A stretch of DNA of 64,000 bases, from the NCBI RefSeq assembly GCF_000419605.1, contig NZ_ATTI01000001.1, positions 1,584,501 to 1,648,500 of the forward strand, written 5' to 3'. A program made the translations under genes and the position numbers. Below are positions 43,949 through 53,775 of this stretch, in pieces (position 1 is the first letter of the stretch; every line of letters starts with the position of its first letter). The notes beneath the pieces are model-generated. The model did no database searches and had not been told where the DNA came from. It saw only the letters and a program-made list of their open reading frames with translations. This stretch comes from Sphingomonas phyllosphaerae 5.2 (GTDB lineage Bacteria; Pseudomonadota; Alphaproteobacteria; Sphingomonadales; Sphingomonadaceae).

Positions 43949-44082
43949 CACGAACAGCGTCCGCTATTCGCGCGGTCGGCCGCCCGGCCGGCGCGTATGG
44001 CGCGTCCGACGACGCGGGTTTTGCCCGCGGCGGTTGAGCATCAAAATCCCTCGACCCGGCGGGAAGAGGGGGAGACCCAAAA

Positions 44083-44895
44083 ATGCCATCCCATTCCGGC
44101 CTCTTCACGGTCATCGAACGCGCCGCCCGCAAGGCTGCGCCGCGGCTGCGTCGCGACTTCAACGAGGTCCAGCACCTGCAGGTCAGCCGCAAGGGGCCGG
44201 CCGATTTCGTCAGCCAGGCCGACCAGCGCTGCGAGCGCACGCTCTACGACGAACTGTCGAAGGCGCGGCCCGACTGGGGCTTCGTGATGGAGGAAGGCGG
44301 CACGATCGAGGGCGATCCGAACAAGCCGCGCTTCATCATCGATCCGCTCGACGGCACCTCGAACTTCCTCCACGGCATGCCGCACTTCTGCATTTCGATC
44401 GCGGTCGAGGAGCCGATGCCGAACGGCAAGCGCGAGATCACGACCGCGCTCGTCTACCAGCCGCTCACCGACGAGAGCTTCTGGGCCGAGCGGGGCCGCG
44501 GCGCGTGGTTGCAGGATCAGCGCTTGCGTGTGTCGTCGCGTCGCGATCCGTCGGAGGCACTGATCGCGACCGGCATCCCGTTCATGGGCCATGGCGACTT
44601 CGTGCAATGGACGCGCATCTTCGGCGCGGTCGCGCCGCAGGTCGCGGGCATCCGTCGGCTCGGCGCGGCGGCGCTCGATCTCGCGTGGGTCGCGGCGGGC
44701 CGCTTCGACGGCTACTGGGAAAGCGACCTGAAGCTGTGGGATGTCGCGGCGGGGATGCTGCTGGTCAAGGAAGCCGGCGGCTACGTCACCGATTTCCGTG
44801 GCGGCGACCGCCCGATCGAGCGCAACGAGTTCCTCGCGGCGAACGACGGCCTGCATAACAAGCTGCACAAGATGGTTGCGCAGGCGCTGCGCTGA
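44083..44895 (+). CDS. Inositol monophosphatase-family phosphatase (SuhB-like)
   Basis: A 270-aa Mg2+-dependent, Li+-sensitive phosphatase. The metal-binding residues are Glu70/Glu71 (VMEEGG), Asp87 and Asp90 in IIDPLDGTSN and the C-terminal WDVAAG motif. Family members dephosphorylate myo-inositol 1-phosphate and related sugar phosphates; SuhB of E. coli also acts in rRNA transcription. A short possible leader lies upstream (43949-44082) with nothing recognisable. It is monocistronic. Confidence 0.9.
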   Translation: MPSHSGLFTVIERAARKAAPRLRRDFNEVQHLQVSRKGPADFVSQADQRCERTLYDELSKARPDWGFVMEEGGTIEGDPNKPRFIIDPLDGTSNFLHGMPHFCISIAVEEPMPNGKREITTALVYQPLTDESFWAERGRGAWLQDQRLRVSSRRDPSEALIATGIPFMGHGDFVQWTRIFGAVAPQVAGIRRLGAAALDLAWVAAGRFDGYWESDLKLWDVAAGMLLVKEAGGYVTDFRGGDRPIERNEFLAANDGLHNKLHKMVAQALR

Positions 44896-44942
44896 CCCGC
44901 ATCGTCATCGCGGGCGTCGCATCGCGGCGCTCGCGATGACCA

Positions 44943-46301
44943 CTATCCGCGCGGCAAGGTGATCCGCGCCACCAGCCCGCCGCCGTCGCGCGCGGTGAGC
45001 GCGATCGTCCCGCCCGCCTCCTCGACGATCGCGCGCGCCAGCGCCAGTCCGAGCCCGATCCCGCCCGTATGACGATTGCGCGAGCTTTCGAGGCGAAAGA
45101 ACGGGTCGAACACCTGATCCAGCCGGTCCGCCGGAATCCCCGGCCCGCGATCCTCCACCACGATCGACGCGCGCCGGTCGTCTGACGCCAGCGACACTTC
45201 CGCAGCACCGGCATATTTCACGGCGTTTTCGATCAGGTTGCGCACTGCGCGCCGGATCAGCGACGGGCGCAGCCGCATCCGCAGCCGGTCCGTCTCCTCG
45301 AACGTCACCGGCTCGCCCAGATCGCGGAAATCCTCCACGACGGCGTCGACCAGCGCGGCGAGATCGACTTCGGTCTCCGGCTCGCTCGGCCGCCCCAGCC
45401 GCGCCAGCGACAGGATGTCGTCCAGCGTGCGGTTCATTTCCGCGATCGTGTCCGCCATCCGCGCGCGGTCCTGCTCGTCCTCGACCGACTCGATACGCAC
45501 GCGCAGCGCAGCGAGCGGCGTGCGCAGGTCGTGCCCGATCGCGCCGAGCATCCGGTCCTTCTCGTCGAGCATCGCCGTCACGCGCAGCCGCAACGCGTTG
45601 AAGGCGGCGGTCACCGCGCGCACGTCGGGCGGGCCGCTTTCCTCCAGCGCCACCGGCGGCACCGCCGGCGAGTAGCCGCGCGCCGCGGCCGCCAATTCGC
45701 GCAACGGTCGCGAAATACGGCGTGCCACCCACAACACAGGCAGCAACATAATCGCATACAAGATCAGTGTCTGCGCCAACAACCGCCAGAACAACCGCAG
45801 GTCATCGCGTGGCAGGCCGCTGGCCAGCGCCATCCATCGTCCATCGGTGCGCTTCACCGCGACCACGATCGTCTCGCGCGGTCCGTCCTCGCGCGCGCCG
45901 CGCGCCGCCATCCGCCGTTCGAAGCGGCTGAGCGGTACGCGATATTCCCCCGGGCGCGCGATCGCGACCTCGACGGTTGCGACGCGCACGTCCATGTCGT
46001 TCAATTGGTTGGCCAGTTCGCGCGCTACGGCCGGCTGCGGCACCATCGTGCGCGTGATCGGGTCGCGCGGCACCAACCGCACCCGTCCGCGATCGGCGAC
46101 CACCGGGCGGCCGGCCGCTTCCTGGTCCAGTGCGTCGGCGATCCGGTATGCCGCGGGACGCGTGATCTGCGCCATCCGTACCGCGCCGCGTTCGCGCAGC
46201 AGCAGCGCCAGGTTGATCGCTTGCGCCATGAACAGCGCCAGCGCGACCAGCAACGCCATCTGCCCCGCAAGGCTGCGCGGCCAGGGAAAGCGCCGCCTCA
46301 C
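44943..46301 (-). CDS. Sensor histidine kinase (EnvZ/PmrB-like layout)
   Basis: A 452-aa inner-membrane kinase with TM1 at about 13-35, a periplasmic domain of about 130 residues, TM2 at about 174-195, HAMP and a HisKA helix with the phosphorylated His257 in GAIGHDLRTPL. The HATPase_c domain has N-box NLIENAVKYA, VEDRGPGIP, and GGIGLGLALA. The GTG start at 46301 overlaps the response-regulator stop by 4 nt. The signal is not evident; the arrangement is that of an OmpR-type two-component system. Confidence 0.9.
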   Translation of the reverse strand: MRRRFPWPRSLAGQMALLVALALFMAQAINLALLLRERGAVRMAQITRPAAYRIADALDQEAAGRPVVADRGRVRLVPRDPITRTMVPQPAVARELANQLNDMDVRVATVEVAIARPGEYRVPLSRFERRMAARGAREDGPRETIVVAVKRTDGRWMALASGLPRDDLRLFWRLLAQTLILYAIMLLPVLWVARRISRPLRELAAAARGYSPAVPPVALEESGPPDVRAVTAAFNALRLRVTAMLDEKDRMLGAIGHDLRTPLAALRVRIESVEDEQDRARMADTIAEMNRTLDDILSLARLGRPSEPETEVDLAALVDAVVEDFRDLGEPVTFEETDRLRMRLRPSLIRRAVRNLIENAVKYAGAAEVSLASDDRRASIVVEDRGPGIPADRLDQVFDPFFRLESSRNRHTGGIGLGLALARAIVEEAGGTIALTARDGGGLVARITLPRG

Positions 46302-47017
46302 AGCCGCGTGACGTCCGTCGACAGCGCATAGCCGCCGCCCCACACCGTCTTGATGATCTCCGGGTTCTTCGGATCGGGCTCGATCTTGCGGCGCAACCGG
46401 CTGACCTGATTGTCGATCGCCCGGTCAAAGGCGGCCGCCTCGCGCCCCTGTGTCAGGTCGAGCAACTGGTCGCGCGTCAGCACCTGGCGCGGCCGCTGCA
46501 CCAGCGCCAGCAGCAGGTTATACTCGCCGGTCGACAGCGGCACGGACACGCCCTCACGGTCGATCAGCGCGCGTTCGCCGGTTTTCAGCACCCAGCCGGC
46601 GAAGGCGTAGGAGCCGCTTTCCGGCGCATGGTGGCGCACCCCGCCACCGGCGGTGCGGCGCAGCACCGTCTTGATGCGCGCTGCCAGCTCGCGGGGGGAA
46701 AAGGGCTTCACGACGTAATCGTCTGCGCCCATCTCCAGCCCGACGATCCGGTCGGTCTCCTCGCTCTTCGCGGTCAGCAGGATCACCGGGGTCTCGCCGG
46801 TTGCGCGGACATGGCGGCACAGCGACAGTCCGTCCTCGCCCGGCATCATGATGTCGAGCACGATCAGGTCGATCGCATATGCGGCGAGCCGCATCCGCGC
46901 CGCCTCCGCATCACCCGCCTGGGTGACGCGAAAGCCCTGCTTAGTCAGATAGATAGCGAGGGGCTCGCGGATCGAGCGCTCGTCATCGACCAACAGGAGG
47001 TGTGGGGTTTCGCCCAT
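46298..47017 (-). CDS. OmpR-family response regulator
   Basis: A 239-aa protein with a receiver domain (acidic pair at residues 11-12, phosphorylated Asp55 in VLDIMMPGEDG, Thr/Lys switch in LLTAKSEE and VVKPFS). This is followed by a winged-helix DNA-binding domain (VPLSTGEYNLLLALVQRP and RAIDNQVSRLRRKIE). It is co-translated with the kinase at 44943-46301. The ATG at 47017 fits the family; a GTG six codons earlier is possible. The target genes are unknown. Confidence 0.93.
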   Translation of the reverse strand: MGETPHLLLVDDERSIREPLAIYLTKQGFRVTQAGDAEAARMRLAAYAIDLIVLDIMMPGEDGLSLCRHVRATGETPVILLTAKSEETDRIVGLEMGADDYVVKPFSPRELAARIKTVLRRTAGGGVRHHAPESGSYAFAGWVLKTGERALIDREGVSVPLSTGEYNLLLALVQRPRQVLTRDQLLDLTQGREAAAFDRAIDNQVSRLRRKIEPDPKNPEIIKTVWGGGYALSTDVTRL

Positions 47018-47058
47018 GGTGATGGCACCTGACACAATCGGCGTGCGGGTTGAAGGGG

Positions 47059-47592
47059 TCAGCGTGGCTGGCCCGTGCCGCCGTCATCCGTCGGCGGGGG
47101 TGGCATGTCACCGCTCCGCGGCGGCCGTGCGTCCCCGCCGGCGCGGCGCGCGCGCATCATGAGCATCATCGCATCGCGCTCGCGCTGGTCGATGCGCCCG
47201 TCGCGGTTGGTGTCGATGCGATCGAAGCGGTGCAACTCGCGCGCGCGGAAGTCGGCCTGCGACAGCTCGGCATCGGGTTTGCGCTGATGCCGTTCCGCGC
47301 CACCATCGCGTACTTCACCCGGCGGCGGGCCACCGCGCTGCGGCGCGCGGCGCTGCTCGCGCCACGCCCGGCGTTCGTCGCGCGTCAGCTTGCCGTCGTG
47401 GTTGGCGTCCATCGCCGCGAAGCGTCGGTCGGCAGCGGCGGCGGCTTCGTCGCGGCTGACCACCCGGTCGCCGTCATTGTCGGCAGCTAGGGGTTGCGCA
47501 GGCCGTGACGAAGCCTGTGCCTGCGCGCCGGCACCCGCCAGGCCGCCCAGCGCGGCGGCCCCCAACGCAGCGGCGGTGATCCACGTCCTCAT
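47059..47592 (-). CDS. Periplasmic EF-hand calcium-binding protein
   Basis: A 177-aa secreted protein with a signal peptide (MRTWITAAALGAAALGGLAGAGAQA region) and three EF-hand loops: DNDGDRVVSRDE, DANHDGKLTRDE and DTNRDGRIDQRE. Proline-, arginine- and glycine-rich linkers (PPRSGDMPPPPTDDG) follow. It probably binds calcium in the periplasm or at the surface. It lies 42 bp upstream of the response-regulator gene on the same strand, so it may be part of that operon. AAGGA precedes the ATG at 47592. Confidence 0.8.
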   Translation of the reverse strand: MRTWITAAALGAAALGGLAGAGAQAQASSRPAQPLAADNDGDRVVSRDEAAAAADRRFAAMDANHDGKLTRDERRAWREQRRAPQRGGPPPGEVRDGGAERHQRKPDAELSQADFRARELHRFDRIDTNRDGRIDQRERDAMMLMMRARRAGGDARPPRSGDMPPPPTDDGGTGQPR

Positions 47593-47707
47593 GATATTTT
47601 CCTTGCGATCCTGACCCCGGGGCGGAAGACCGCTCCGGCAGCCTGCTTGTGCCGCTCGCTCGTCGCCGGATGGTGTCCGGAAAAGCACGAAAGTGTCGCG
47701 ACTTGTA

Positions 47708-48484
47708 TCAGCCGAAGATCGCCGCCGCCTGCATATGCTCCGCTACCTTGCACCCGGCCTTGTTCCAGATCGCCATCGCCTGTGACGTCGCGCCGTCGCG
47801 GGCGTGGTCGGTACGCGTTTCGACCAGCCACCAGCCATCGTCGGTGGTCGGCGCGGGGTCGAGCAGGTTGATCATCCAGGTCAGCGAGCTGAGCGGCGCC
47901 GGCTGTCTCATCAGGCGCATCGCCGCCGGGGGCAGCGCGTCGCCGATCGCGAGCAGCTCGACTGCCGGCACTAACGCGCCGCGCTCCGCCAGCCGTACCC
48001 AGCGCCGCCATCCCGTCCCTTCTTCCAGCGGCCGATCGACGGTCTCGAAGCGCTCGGTGAACGCGATCGCCGGCACGCCGCGCAGCACCGCGTCGCCGGC
48101 GTGCGGGGCCGGACAGGGTGCCGGCGCGGTGCGATCGTGATCGACTGCGCTCTCCAGCGCGCGCATGAAGACGAAGGTGCAGCGCAGCCCAAGCCCGGCA
48201 GCGCCGGCCACGTCTGCCTGCACGAACGCGGCATTGCGTCCACGCCGCAGCACCTGCGCCGTGACGCGCACCGTGCCCGACAGCGGACCGACGAACGCAA
48301 CCTGTGCAGATCGCAGCGGCGGCAGGTCGGCCACGCCGCGCAGCGTGCAGTCCAGCGCCAGCGCCGTGGTAAGCCCGCCGTAGCCGGTGCGCCCCTGCAA
48401 CCAGCCGTCGGGGATCGTGGCGCTCCATGCGCCGGCGTCGTCCGCGGGCTGCGCCGCCGCCAGGATCGCGTGAAGCGCGGTCAC
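47708..48484 (-). CDS. Acyl-CoA thioesterase-family protein (double hot-dog type)
   Basis: A 258-aa protein related to TesB-like thioesterases that hydrolyse acyl-CoA. Two hot-dog halves are visible: the first with GWLQGRTGYGGLTTALAL and FVGPLSG, the second with WRRWVRLAERG and LLDPAPTTDDGWWLVET. The GTG start at 48484 overlaps the YfcG stop by 4 nt. It is shorter than TesB (285-290 aa) and its substrate is unknown. Cellular role uncertain; the fold assignment is good. Confidence 0.75.
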   Translation of the reverse strand: MTALHAILAAAQPADDAGAWSATIPDGWLQGRTGYGGLTTALALDCTLRGVADLPPLRSAQVAFVGPLSGTVRVTAQVLRRGRNAAFVQADVAGAAGLGLRCTFVFMRALESAVDHDRTAPAPCPAPHAGDAVLRGVPAIAFTERFETVDRPLEEGTGWRRWVRLAERGALVPAVELLAIGDALPPAAMRLMRQPAPLSSLTWMINLLDPAPTTDDGWWLVETRTDHARDGATSQAMAIWNKAGCKVAEHMQAAAIFG

Positions 48485-49119
48485 GCGCGCTCCGCCACCG
48501 CCTTGCCGCGCGCCAGCGCACGTATAACCGCCGGCCGTGCCGCGATGTCGGCATGCCAGCGCGCAAGGTTGGGGAATTGCGCAATATCCTGTCCCTGCGC
48601 CTCCGGCAGTATCCACGGGAAGCACGCCATGTCGGCGACGGTATAATCCTCTCCGGTCACGAATGAGCGCCCGGCGAGTTGTCGGTCGAGTACACCGTAG
48701 AGTCGGGCGGTCTCGCTAAGGTAGCGGTCGATCGCGTAGGGCACCTTCTCGGGTGCGTAGCGTGTGAAATGGTGGTTTTGACCCAACATCGGGCCCAGCC
48801 CGCCGACCTGCCACATCAGCCATTGCAGCACGTCGATATGCGCGCGCGGGTCGCGCCCGCCAAACTCACCCGTCTTGTGCGCAAGATAGAGCAGGATCGC
48901 GCCGCTTTCGAACACGCTGATCGGTGCGCCTTCATCACGCGGCGCATGGTCGACGATCGCCGGCATGCGGTTGTTGGGCGAGATTGCGAGGAACTCGGGC
49001 CTGAACTGCTCGCCGTTCCCTATGTTTACCGGGTGGATTGTGTGCTCCAAGCCTGCCTCTTCAAGGAAGATTAGGACTTTATGGCCGTTGGGGGTCGGCC
49101 AGTAATGGAGGTCGATCAT
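48481..49119 (-). CDS. yfcG: YfcG-like glutathione S-transferase/disulfide-bond oxidoreductase
   Basis: A 212-aa nu-class GST. The N-terminal thioredoxin fold has TPNGHKVLIFLEEAGL and ISPNNRMPAIVD, followed by ESGAILLYLA; the C-terminal domain has WQVGGLGPMLGQNHHF and ARLYGVLDRQLAG, then DYTVADMACFPW. These segments match E. coli YfcG, which reduces 2-hydroxyethyl disulfide and peroxides using two glutathiones. The ATG at 49119 is followed by the conserved start of the family. Co-translated with the thioesterase gene. Divergent from the AraC gene. Confidence 0.9.
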   Translation of the reverse strand: MIDLHYWPTPNGHKVLIFLEEAGLEHTIHPVNIGNGEQFRPEFLAISPNNRMPAIVDHAPRDEGAPISVFESGAILLYLAHKTGEFGGRDPRAHIDVLQWLMWQVGGLGPMLGQNHHFTRYAPEKVPYAIDRYLSETARLYGVLDRQLAGRSFVTGEDYTVADMACFPWILPEAQGQDIAQFPNLARWHADIAARPAVIRALARGKAVAERA

Positions 49120-49204
49120 CGTATGTGGCTCCTTGGCAGCGGATCACCGCCATGAAATTGTGGCAGAAGCTATAATATACGTTCCGTGATTTCGCCCGGA
49201 ATGG

Positions 49205-50137
49205 TTGTGGACGCCCACATCTGCTTGCGGCGACGCAACAAAAGATTATGAAAGAATTGAAGCGGGGTTGCTGGGGGGCGACGTGGGAAACAAGGATCAT
49301 GGGTCGGGCGGGGTCGACGTCCGCTACGTCCCGGCAGGAGAGCGACTGGCGCGGTATGTCACCGGTTATCATCGCTTCGGTGCGCCCGTTTGCGTCGGGC
49401 GCGACATGCACGATGCGTTCTTCCCCAGCGTGGCGACGATCCGCGTCGCGCTGCGCAATACGCCACCTTGGTCGCTGAAGATCGGCAGCCGCCTGTTCGA
49501 TCCCGTCCCGCCAATCGCGTTGATGGGGCCGAGCAGCTATGCCGGCTACGTTACCTGCGCAGGCGGCGAACTGGTCGGGGTGGGGCTGCGGCCGTTCGGC
49601 TGGGCGCAGATCTTCGGCGGCGACGTATCGCGTTTTTCCAATCGCGTCATCGCGCTGCACGATATCGATCCGGGCGCTGAGATGCTGCGCGAGGCGCTGG
49701 AGAAGGCGGATTCGTTCGAGGCCGCTTTCGAGACGTGGCTGGAGGCGCGCTTGCAACGCCGTCCGCCTGCCGACCCCCGGATCGAGATCCTGTGCGGGAT
49801 GCTGCGCGATCCCGAAACCACGCGGATCGAGGCGGTGGCCGAGACGCTCGACATGTCGCCGCGCGCACTGGCGGCGATGACGCGCTACAATTTCGGCTTC
49901 ACGCCCAAGCTGCTGCTGCGTCGGACGCGCTTTCTCCGCGCCGTCACGGTCGTGCTGACCGATCCCAATGCCGGCCCCGCCGCGCTGGAGAAGGCGGGCT
50001 ATTGGGATCGCTCGCATTTTCTTCGCGACAGCCACCTGTTCCTCGGCTGTTCGGTGCGCGATTTCACGCGGCGGCGCGGGCCGCACAATCAGGTCGCGAT
50101 CGAGGCGCGCGTCCAGGCGTTCGGCAGCCCCGTCTGA
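49205..50137 (+). CDS. AraC-family transcriptional regulator
   Basis: A 310-aa or shorter regulator with a C-terminal double helix-turn-helix (about residues 205-295). The first helix unit is MSPRALAAMTRYNFGFTPKLLLRR, the second is AALEKAGYWDRSHFLRDSHLF. The N-terminal DUF6597-like ligand domain carries ARYVTGYHRFG and PPIALMGPSSY. Start uncertain: GTG at 49205 gives 310 aa, but a GTG at 49283 has a GGGGGGC ribosome site and starts the recognised domain. Divergent from the YfcG/thioesterase genes, its likely targets. Confidence 0.8.
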   Translation: MWTPTSACGDATKDYERIEAGLLGGDVGNKDHGSGGVDVRYVPAGERLARYVTGYHRFGAPVCVGRDMHDAFFPSVATIRVALRNTPPWSLKIGSRLFDPVPPIALMGPSSYAGYVTCAGGELVGVGLRPFGWAQIFGGDVSRFSNRVIALHDIDPGAEMLREALEKADSFEAAFETWLEARLQRRPPADPRIEILCGMLRDPETTRIEAVAETLDMSPRALAAMTRYNFGFTPKLLLRRTRFLRAVTVVLTDPNAGPAALEKAGYWDRSHFLRDSHLFLGCSVRDFTRRRGPHNQVAIEARVQAFGSPV

Positions 50138-50151
50138 CGTCGCCGCGCGCG

Positions 50152-51387
50152 TCATCGTTCCAGCGCGCGGTCGTCGAACATTCCGAACATCAACGTCGAG
50201 GCATAATGGCGCACCGCGCGGTCGCGTTCCATGGTCCACGCCCATTTGCGCATGTCGAACGCCGCGTTCAGCAACGCCATCATCGCCTGCGCAGCGACCA
50301 GACTGTCGACGGTGCGCACCGTGCCTTCCGCGATCCCGTCCATCATCGTACCCGCGAAGCGTCGTGCGATCCGGGTCGATCGGTCGATCATCTGCTGTCG
50401 TTCGCCCGCCGGCAGACCGCTTAGCGCGGTGGTGCGGAGCAGCGACTCGCGTTCGGAGAATTGCACGCCGACCAAGGTCGCGACGGTATCGCAAAGCCGT
50501 TGCCAGTGCGTGCCGCCGCGCTCGTCGGCGATCCGTTGTGTCGCGGCGATCGTGTCGAAGCTGCGGCGATAGCAGGCGACGACCAGATCGTCCTTGGCGT
50601 CGAGATGGTGATAGAAGCTGCCCTTGGTGACGTTCAGTTCCGACGCGATCCGCTGCACCGAGGCGCCGCGATAGCCGAGTTCGTTGATCAGGCGCGTCGC
50701 AGCCAGGAGGAACGCCTCGCGACCCGGCACCGCATCGTCGTGCAGCAACGGTACCGCGCCGGGCGCCCAGCGTGCGCCGTCCACGGCGAGTCCGTCGAGG
50801 AACAGCGCCATCAGCCGCTCGGCAACGCGCGGATATTGGTCGGCGTCATAGCGCGGCAGCCACACCGGCAGCCAGAAGATGTTCTCCAGCAGCACATGCG
50901 CGCGCGCCCCGGCCAGGTCGGTCGCCTCGCGTGACCGGCTCTCGCCCCACAAAGCGCGCGTGCGCCGGAAAACCTCGCGCCAGCGATTCATCAGCGTCGC
51001 GCGCATCGGCTCGTCCATGGCCCGCAGGTCCGACAGCACCGCCAGCGCACGCTCCTCGCCGCGCTCGATCCGCGCCAGCCGCTCCACGTTGAGCGTCACC
51101 ATCCGCTCGACCCGTGCGCGCGGCGTCGCGGCTTGCGACGCGTCGTCCAGCATCGCCATCAGGCTGTCGAGCGTCTGCTCGAAGGCAGCGGCGGCCAGTT
51201 CTTCCTTGCGCTTGAAGTAATAGGTCACGCTGGTGGTGTTCAGCCCGACGCGGCGTGCGACGTCGGCGAAGGTCATGCCCTTCGCGCTCTGCTCGTTGAT
51301 CGCATCGGCCGCGGCGGCCAGGATCGCCTGGCGCTTTTCGCGAAAACGGCGCGTGCTGCCGGCGTCGTCGGTCGTGATATCCCCCAT
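50152..51387 (-). CDS. Tandem (two-domain) TetR-family repressor
   Basis: A 411-aa protein, twice the length of a normal TetR repressor. The first HTH is at about 18-65 (RQAILAAAADAINEQ and GLNTTSVTYYFKRKEEL) and a second, independent HTH at about 223-275 (REAFLLAATRLINELGY and NVTKGSFYHHLDAKDDLV). Each HTH is followed by a helical ligand-binding half. It lies divergent (137 bp) from the acyl-CoA dehydrogenase operon at 51524-54569, which it probably represses in response to an acyl-CoA or similar ligand. Confidence 0.85.
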   Translation of the reverse strand: MGDITTDDAGSTRRFREKRQAILAAAADAINEQSAKGMTFADVARRVGLNTTSVTYYFKRKEELAAAAFEQTLDSLMAMLDDASQAATPRARVERMVTLNVERLARIERGEERALAVLSDLRAMDEPMRATLMNRWREVFRRTRALWGESRSREATDLAGARAHVLLENIFWLPVWLPRYDADQYPRVAERLMALFLDGLAVDGARWAPGAVPLLHDDAVPGREAFLLAATRLINELGYRGASVQRIASELNVTKGSFYHHLDAKDDLVVACYRRSFDTIAATQRIADERGGTHWQRLCDTVATLVGVQFSERESLLRTTALSGLPAGERQQMIDRSTRIARRFAGTMMDGIAEGTVRTVDSLVAAQAMMALLNAAFDMRKWAWTMERDRAVRHYASTLMFGMFDDRALER

Positions 51388-51523
51388 GAACGCAGCGTTA
51401 GCATGACGTCGTTCGAAGATGCAGTCCCTTTCTTCGCGGAGTGACGCGCATCGATTCCACGCCTTTACCGAACATACGGTATGGCTTAGGTCTTTTACCG
51501 GGGAACGCCGGAGAGGAAGTGCC

Positions 51524-52759
51524 GTGGATTTCACGTTGAGCGAGCGCGAAACGCATTTCCGGGATCGGGTACGCGATTTCGTCGCCACGGAGATCGCGCC
51601 GCGCCGCGGCGAACACGACCGTCAGCATCATGACGGCGATCCGTGGAAGGTGCTGCCCGTGATCGAGGACGTCAAGGCGCGCGCCAGAGCTGCGGGATTG
51701 TGGAATTTCTTCATGCCGCCGCATTCCGGGCAGACGCACGTCGACGACACGTTCGCGTTCGAGGGCACGCAACTCAGCAATCTCGAATACGCGCTGTGTG
51801 CGGAGGAGATGGGGCGCATCGACTGGGCCAGCGAATGCTTCAACTGTTCCGCGCCGGACACCGGCAACATGGAAGTGCTGCACCGCTACGGCACGCTGGC
51901 ACAAAAGGAAGAATGGCTTCGTCCGTTGATGGACGGCGAAATCCGTTCCGTCTTCCTGATGACCGAGCCGGCGGTCGCCTCGTCGGACGCCACCAATATC
52001 GAGACCCGCATCGTGCGTGATGGCGACGATTACGTCATCAACGGCCGCAAATGGTGGTCGTCGGGAGTGGGCGATCCGCGCTGCCGCATCGGCATTCTGA
52101 TGGGCAAGACGAATGTGGAGGGCGCGCGCCATCAGCAGCAGAGCATGGTGCTCGTGCCGCTCGACACGCCCGGCGTCCGCGTGGAAAGGATGCTGTCCGT
52201 CTACGGCTACGACCACGCGCCGCACGGGCATGGTGAGGTCAGCTTCACCGATGTGCGTGTGCCGGTCGCCAACGTGCTGCTTGGCGAGGGCCGCGGATTC
52301 GAGATCGCGCAGGGGCGCCTCGGGCCGGGGCGCATTCATCATTGCATGCGCACGATCGGCGTTGCGGAGGTCGCGATCGCCGCGATGGCGCGGCGGCTCG
52401 TCAGCCGCGTCGCCTTCGGGAAGCGCATCGCCGACCACAGCGTCTGGGAAGAACGCATCGCCCGCGCGCGTATCGACATCGAGATGACGCGGCTGCTGTG
52501 CCTCAAGGCCGCCGACATGATGGACAAGGCCGGCAACAAGGCCGCGCAGCAGGAGATCGCGATGATCAAGGTGCAGGCGCCCAACATGGCGCTGCGCATT
52601 CTGGACGACGCGATCCAGGCGCATGGCGGGGCGGGCGTATCGGGCGACTTCGATCTGGCGCATGCCTGGGCGGCGATGCGCACGCTGCGCTTCGCCGATG
52701 GTCCGGATGAAGTCCACGCACGCGCGATCGCCCGCCACGAGTTCGGCAAGCACGCATGA
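51524..52759 (+). CDS. Acyl-CoA dehydrogenase
   Basis: A 411-aa flavoprotein of the acyl-CoA dehydrogenase family, similar to ACAD10/11-type enzymes. FAD- and substrate-binding segments are seen: [60 protein letters not shown] and [11 protein letters not shown]. It oxidises an acyl-CoA to the 2-enoyl form. The GTG start at 51524 has AGAGGAAG upstream. It is co-translated with a phosphotransferase (ATGA overlap) and an SDR, as in the mammalian ACAD10/11 domain set, so hydroxy acyl-CoA degradation is a possible function. Confidence 0.9.
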   Translation: MDFTLSERETHFRDRVRDFVATEIAPRRGEHDRQHHDGDPWKVLPVIEDVKARARAAGLWNFFMPPHSGQTHVDDTFAFEGTQLSNLEYALCAEEMGRIDWASECFNCSAPDTGNMEVLHRYGTLAQKEEWLRPLMDGEIRSVFLMTEPAVASSDATNIETRIVRDGDDYVINGRKWWSSGVGDPRCRIGILMGKTNVEGARHQQQSMVLVPLDTPGVRVERMLSVYGYDHAPHGHGEVSFTDVRVPVANVLLGEGRGFEIAQGRLGPGRIHHCMRTIGVAEVAIAAMARRLVSRVAFGKRIADHSVWEERIARARIDIEMTRLLCLKAADMMDKAGNKAAQQEIAMIKVQAPNMALRILDDAIQAHGGAGVSGDFDLAHAWAAMRTLRFADGPDEVHARAIARHEFGKHA

Positions 52760-53775
52760 GCGATCTCGATACGGCGCGGCTCGGCGCGTGGTTGACCGCG
52801 CAGGTGCCGGAAGCGGGGATGATCACCGGGCAGTTGCGGTTCGAGGGTGGTCAGTCTAACCCGACATATCGTATCGACACGACCAGCGGCAGCTACGTAC
52901 TGCGCCGCAAGCCGGTCGGCGTCCTGTTGCCATCGGCGCACCAGGTTGATCGCGAGTATCGCGTCATCGCCGCGCTCCATCCGACAGGGTTTCCGGTTCC
53001 GCGCCCTTACGGACTGTGCATGGACGACGCGGTGATCGGCTCGGCCTTCTACGTCATGGAGATGGTGGAGGGCCGCACGATCTGGGACGGCACCATGCCC
53101 GATCTCGCCCCCGCGCAGCGCCGCGCGCATTATCTGGCGATGATCGACACGCTCGCCGACCTGCACAATACCGATCATGTCGCGATCGGGCTGGAGGATT
53201 ACGGTCGGCCGGGCAATTACTTCGAACGGCAGGTGGCGCGCTGGACCAGGCAATATCGCGGTGCTGAAACCGAACCGATGCCCGCGATGGAGCGACTGAT
53301 CGAGTTCCTGCCGCGCACCGTTCCCGCGCAGGATCGCACCAGCATCGTCCATGGCGACTACCGCGTCGACAATCTCCGCTTCGCGTTGGGCACGGAGCCG
53401 CGGGTGGCGGCGGTGCTCGACTGGGAATTGTCGACGCTGGGCGATCCGGTCGCTGATCTGACCTATTATCTGATGAGCTGGGTCACGGAGCCCGAGGGGC
53501 GCTCCGGCGTGCTCGGTTGCGCCGGCGATGTCACCGGCATCCCGGAATTGTCGGAGATGCTGGAGCGTTATTGCGCGCGCACCGGCCGCGCCGCGCCGAT
53601 CGCACTCGACTGGTACTTCGCCTTCAATCTCTTCCGTCTCGCCAGCATCGTGCAGGGCATCAAGAAGCGCGTCGCGATCGGCACCGCCGCCAACGCCCGC
53701 GCGCATGAAACCGCCGCGCGCGTCCCGATGCTCGCCGACGCTGCGTGGCATTTCGCGCAGCAGGCGGGCGCATGA
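52756..53775 (+). CDS. Phosphotransferase family protein (ACAD10/11-associated, APH fold)
   Basis: A 339-aa protein with an aminoglycoside-phosphotransferase-like kinase fold: [12 protein letters not shown] (nucleotide loop), SYVLRRKP (ATP lysine), the Brenner-type HGDYRVDNL with catalytic Asp, and the [14 protein letters not shown] metal-binding motif. In bacteria this type is often next to an acyl-CoA dehydrogenase and in animals fused with one, where it phosphorylates 4-hydroxyacyl-CoA. The gene overlaps both neighbours by 4 nt. Antibiotic resistance is unlikely given this context. Confidence 0.88.
   Translation: MSDLDTARLGAWLTAQVPEAGMITGQLRFEGGQSNPTYRIDTTSGSYVLRRKPVGVLLPSAHQVDREYRVIAALHPTGFPVPRPYGLCMDDAVIGSAFYVMEMVEGRTIWDGTMPDLAPAQRRAHYLAMIDTLADLHNTDHVAIGLEDYGRPGNYFERQVARWTRQYRGAETEPMPAMERLIEFLPRTVPAQDRTSIVHGDYRVDNLRFALGTEPRVAAVLDWELSTLGDPVADLTYYLMSWVTEPEGRSGVLGCAGDVTGIPELSEMLERYCARTGRAAPIALDWYFAFNLFRLASIVQGIKKRVAIGTAANARAHETAARVPMLADAAWHFAQQAGA

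Noticed and set aside
43949..44082. Riboswitch or small RNA before the monophosphatase gene
   Set aside because: GC-rich with several weak hairpins, but no recognised structure.
52756..53775. Aminoglycoside-resistance kinase
   Set aside because: The APH fold is present, but the gene is in an acyl-CoA operon with ACAD10/11-like neighbours, so drug resistance is unlikely.
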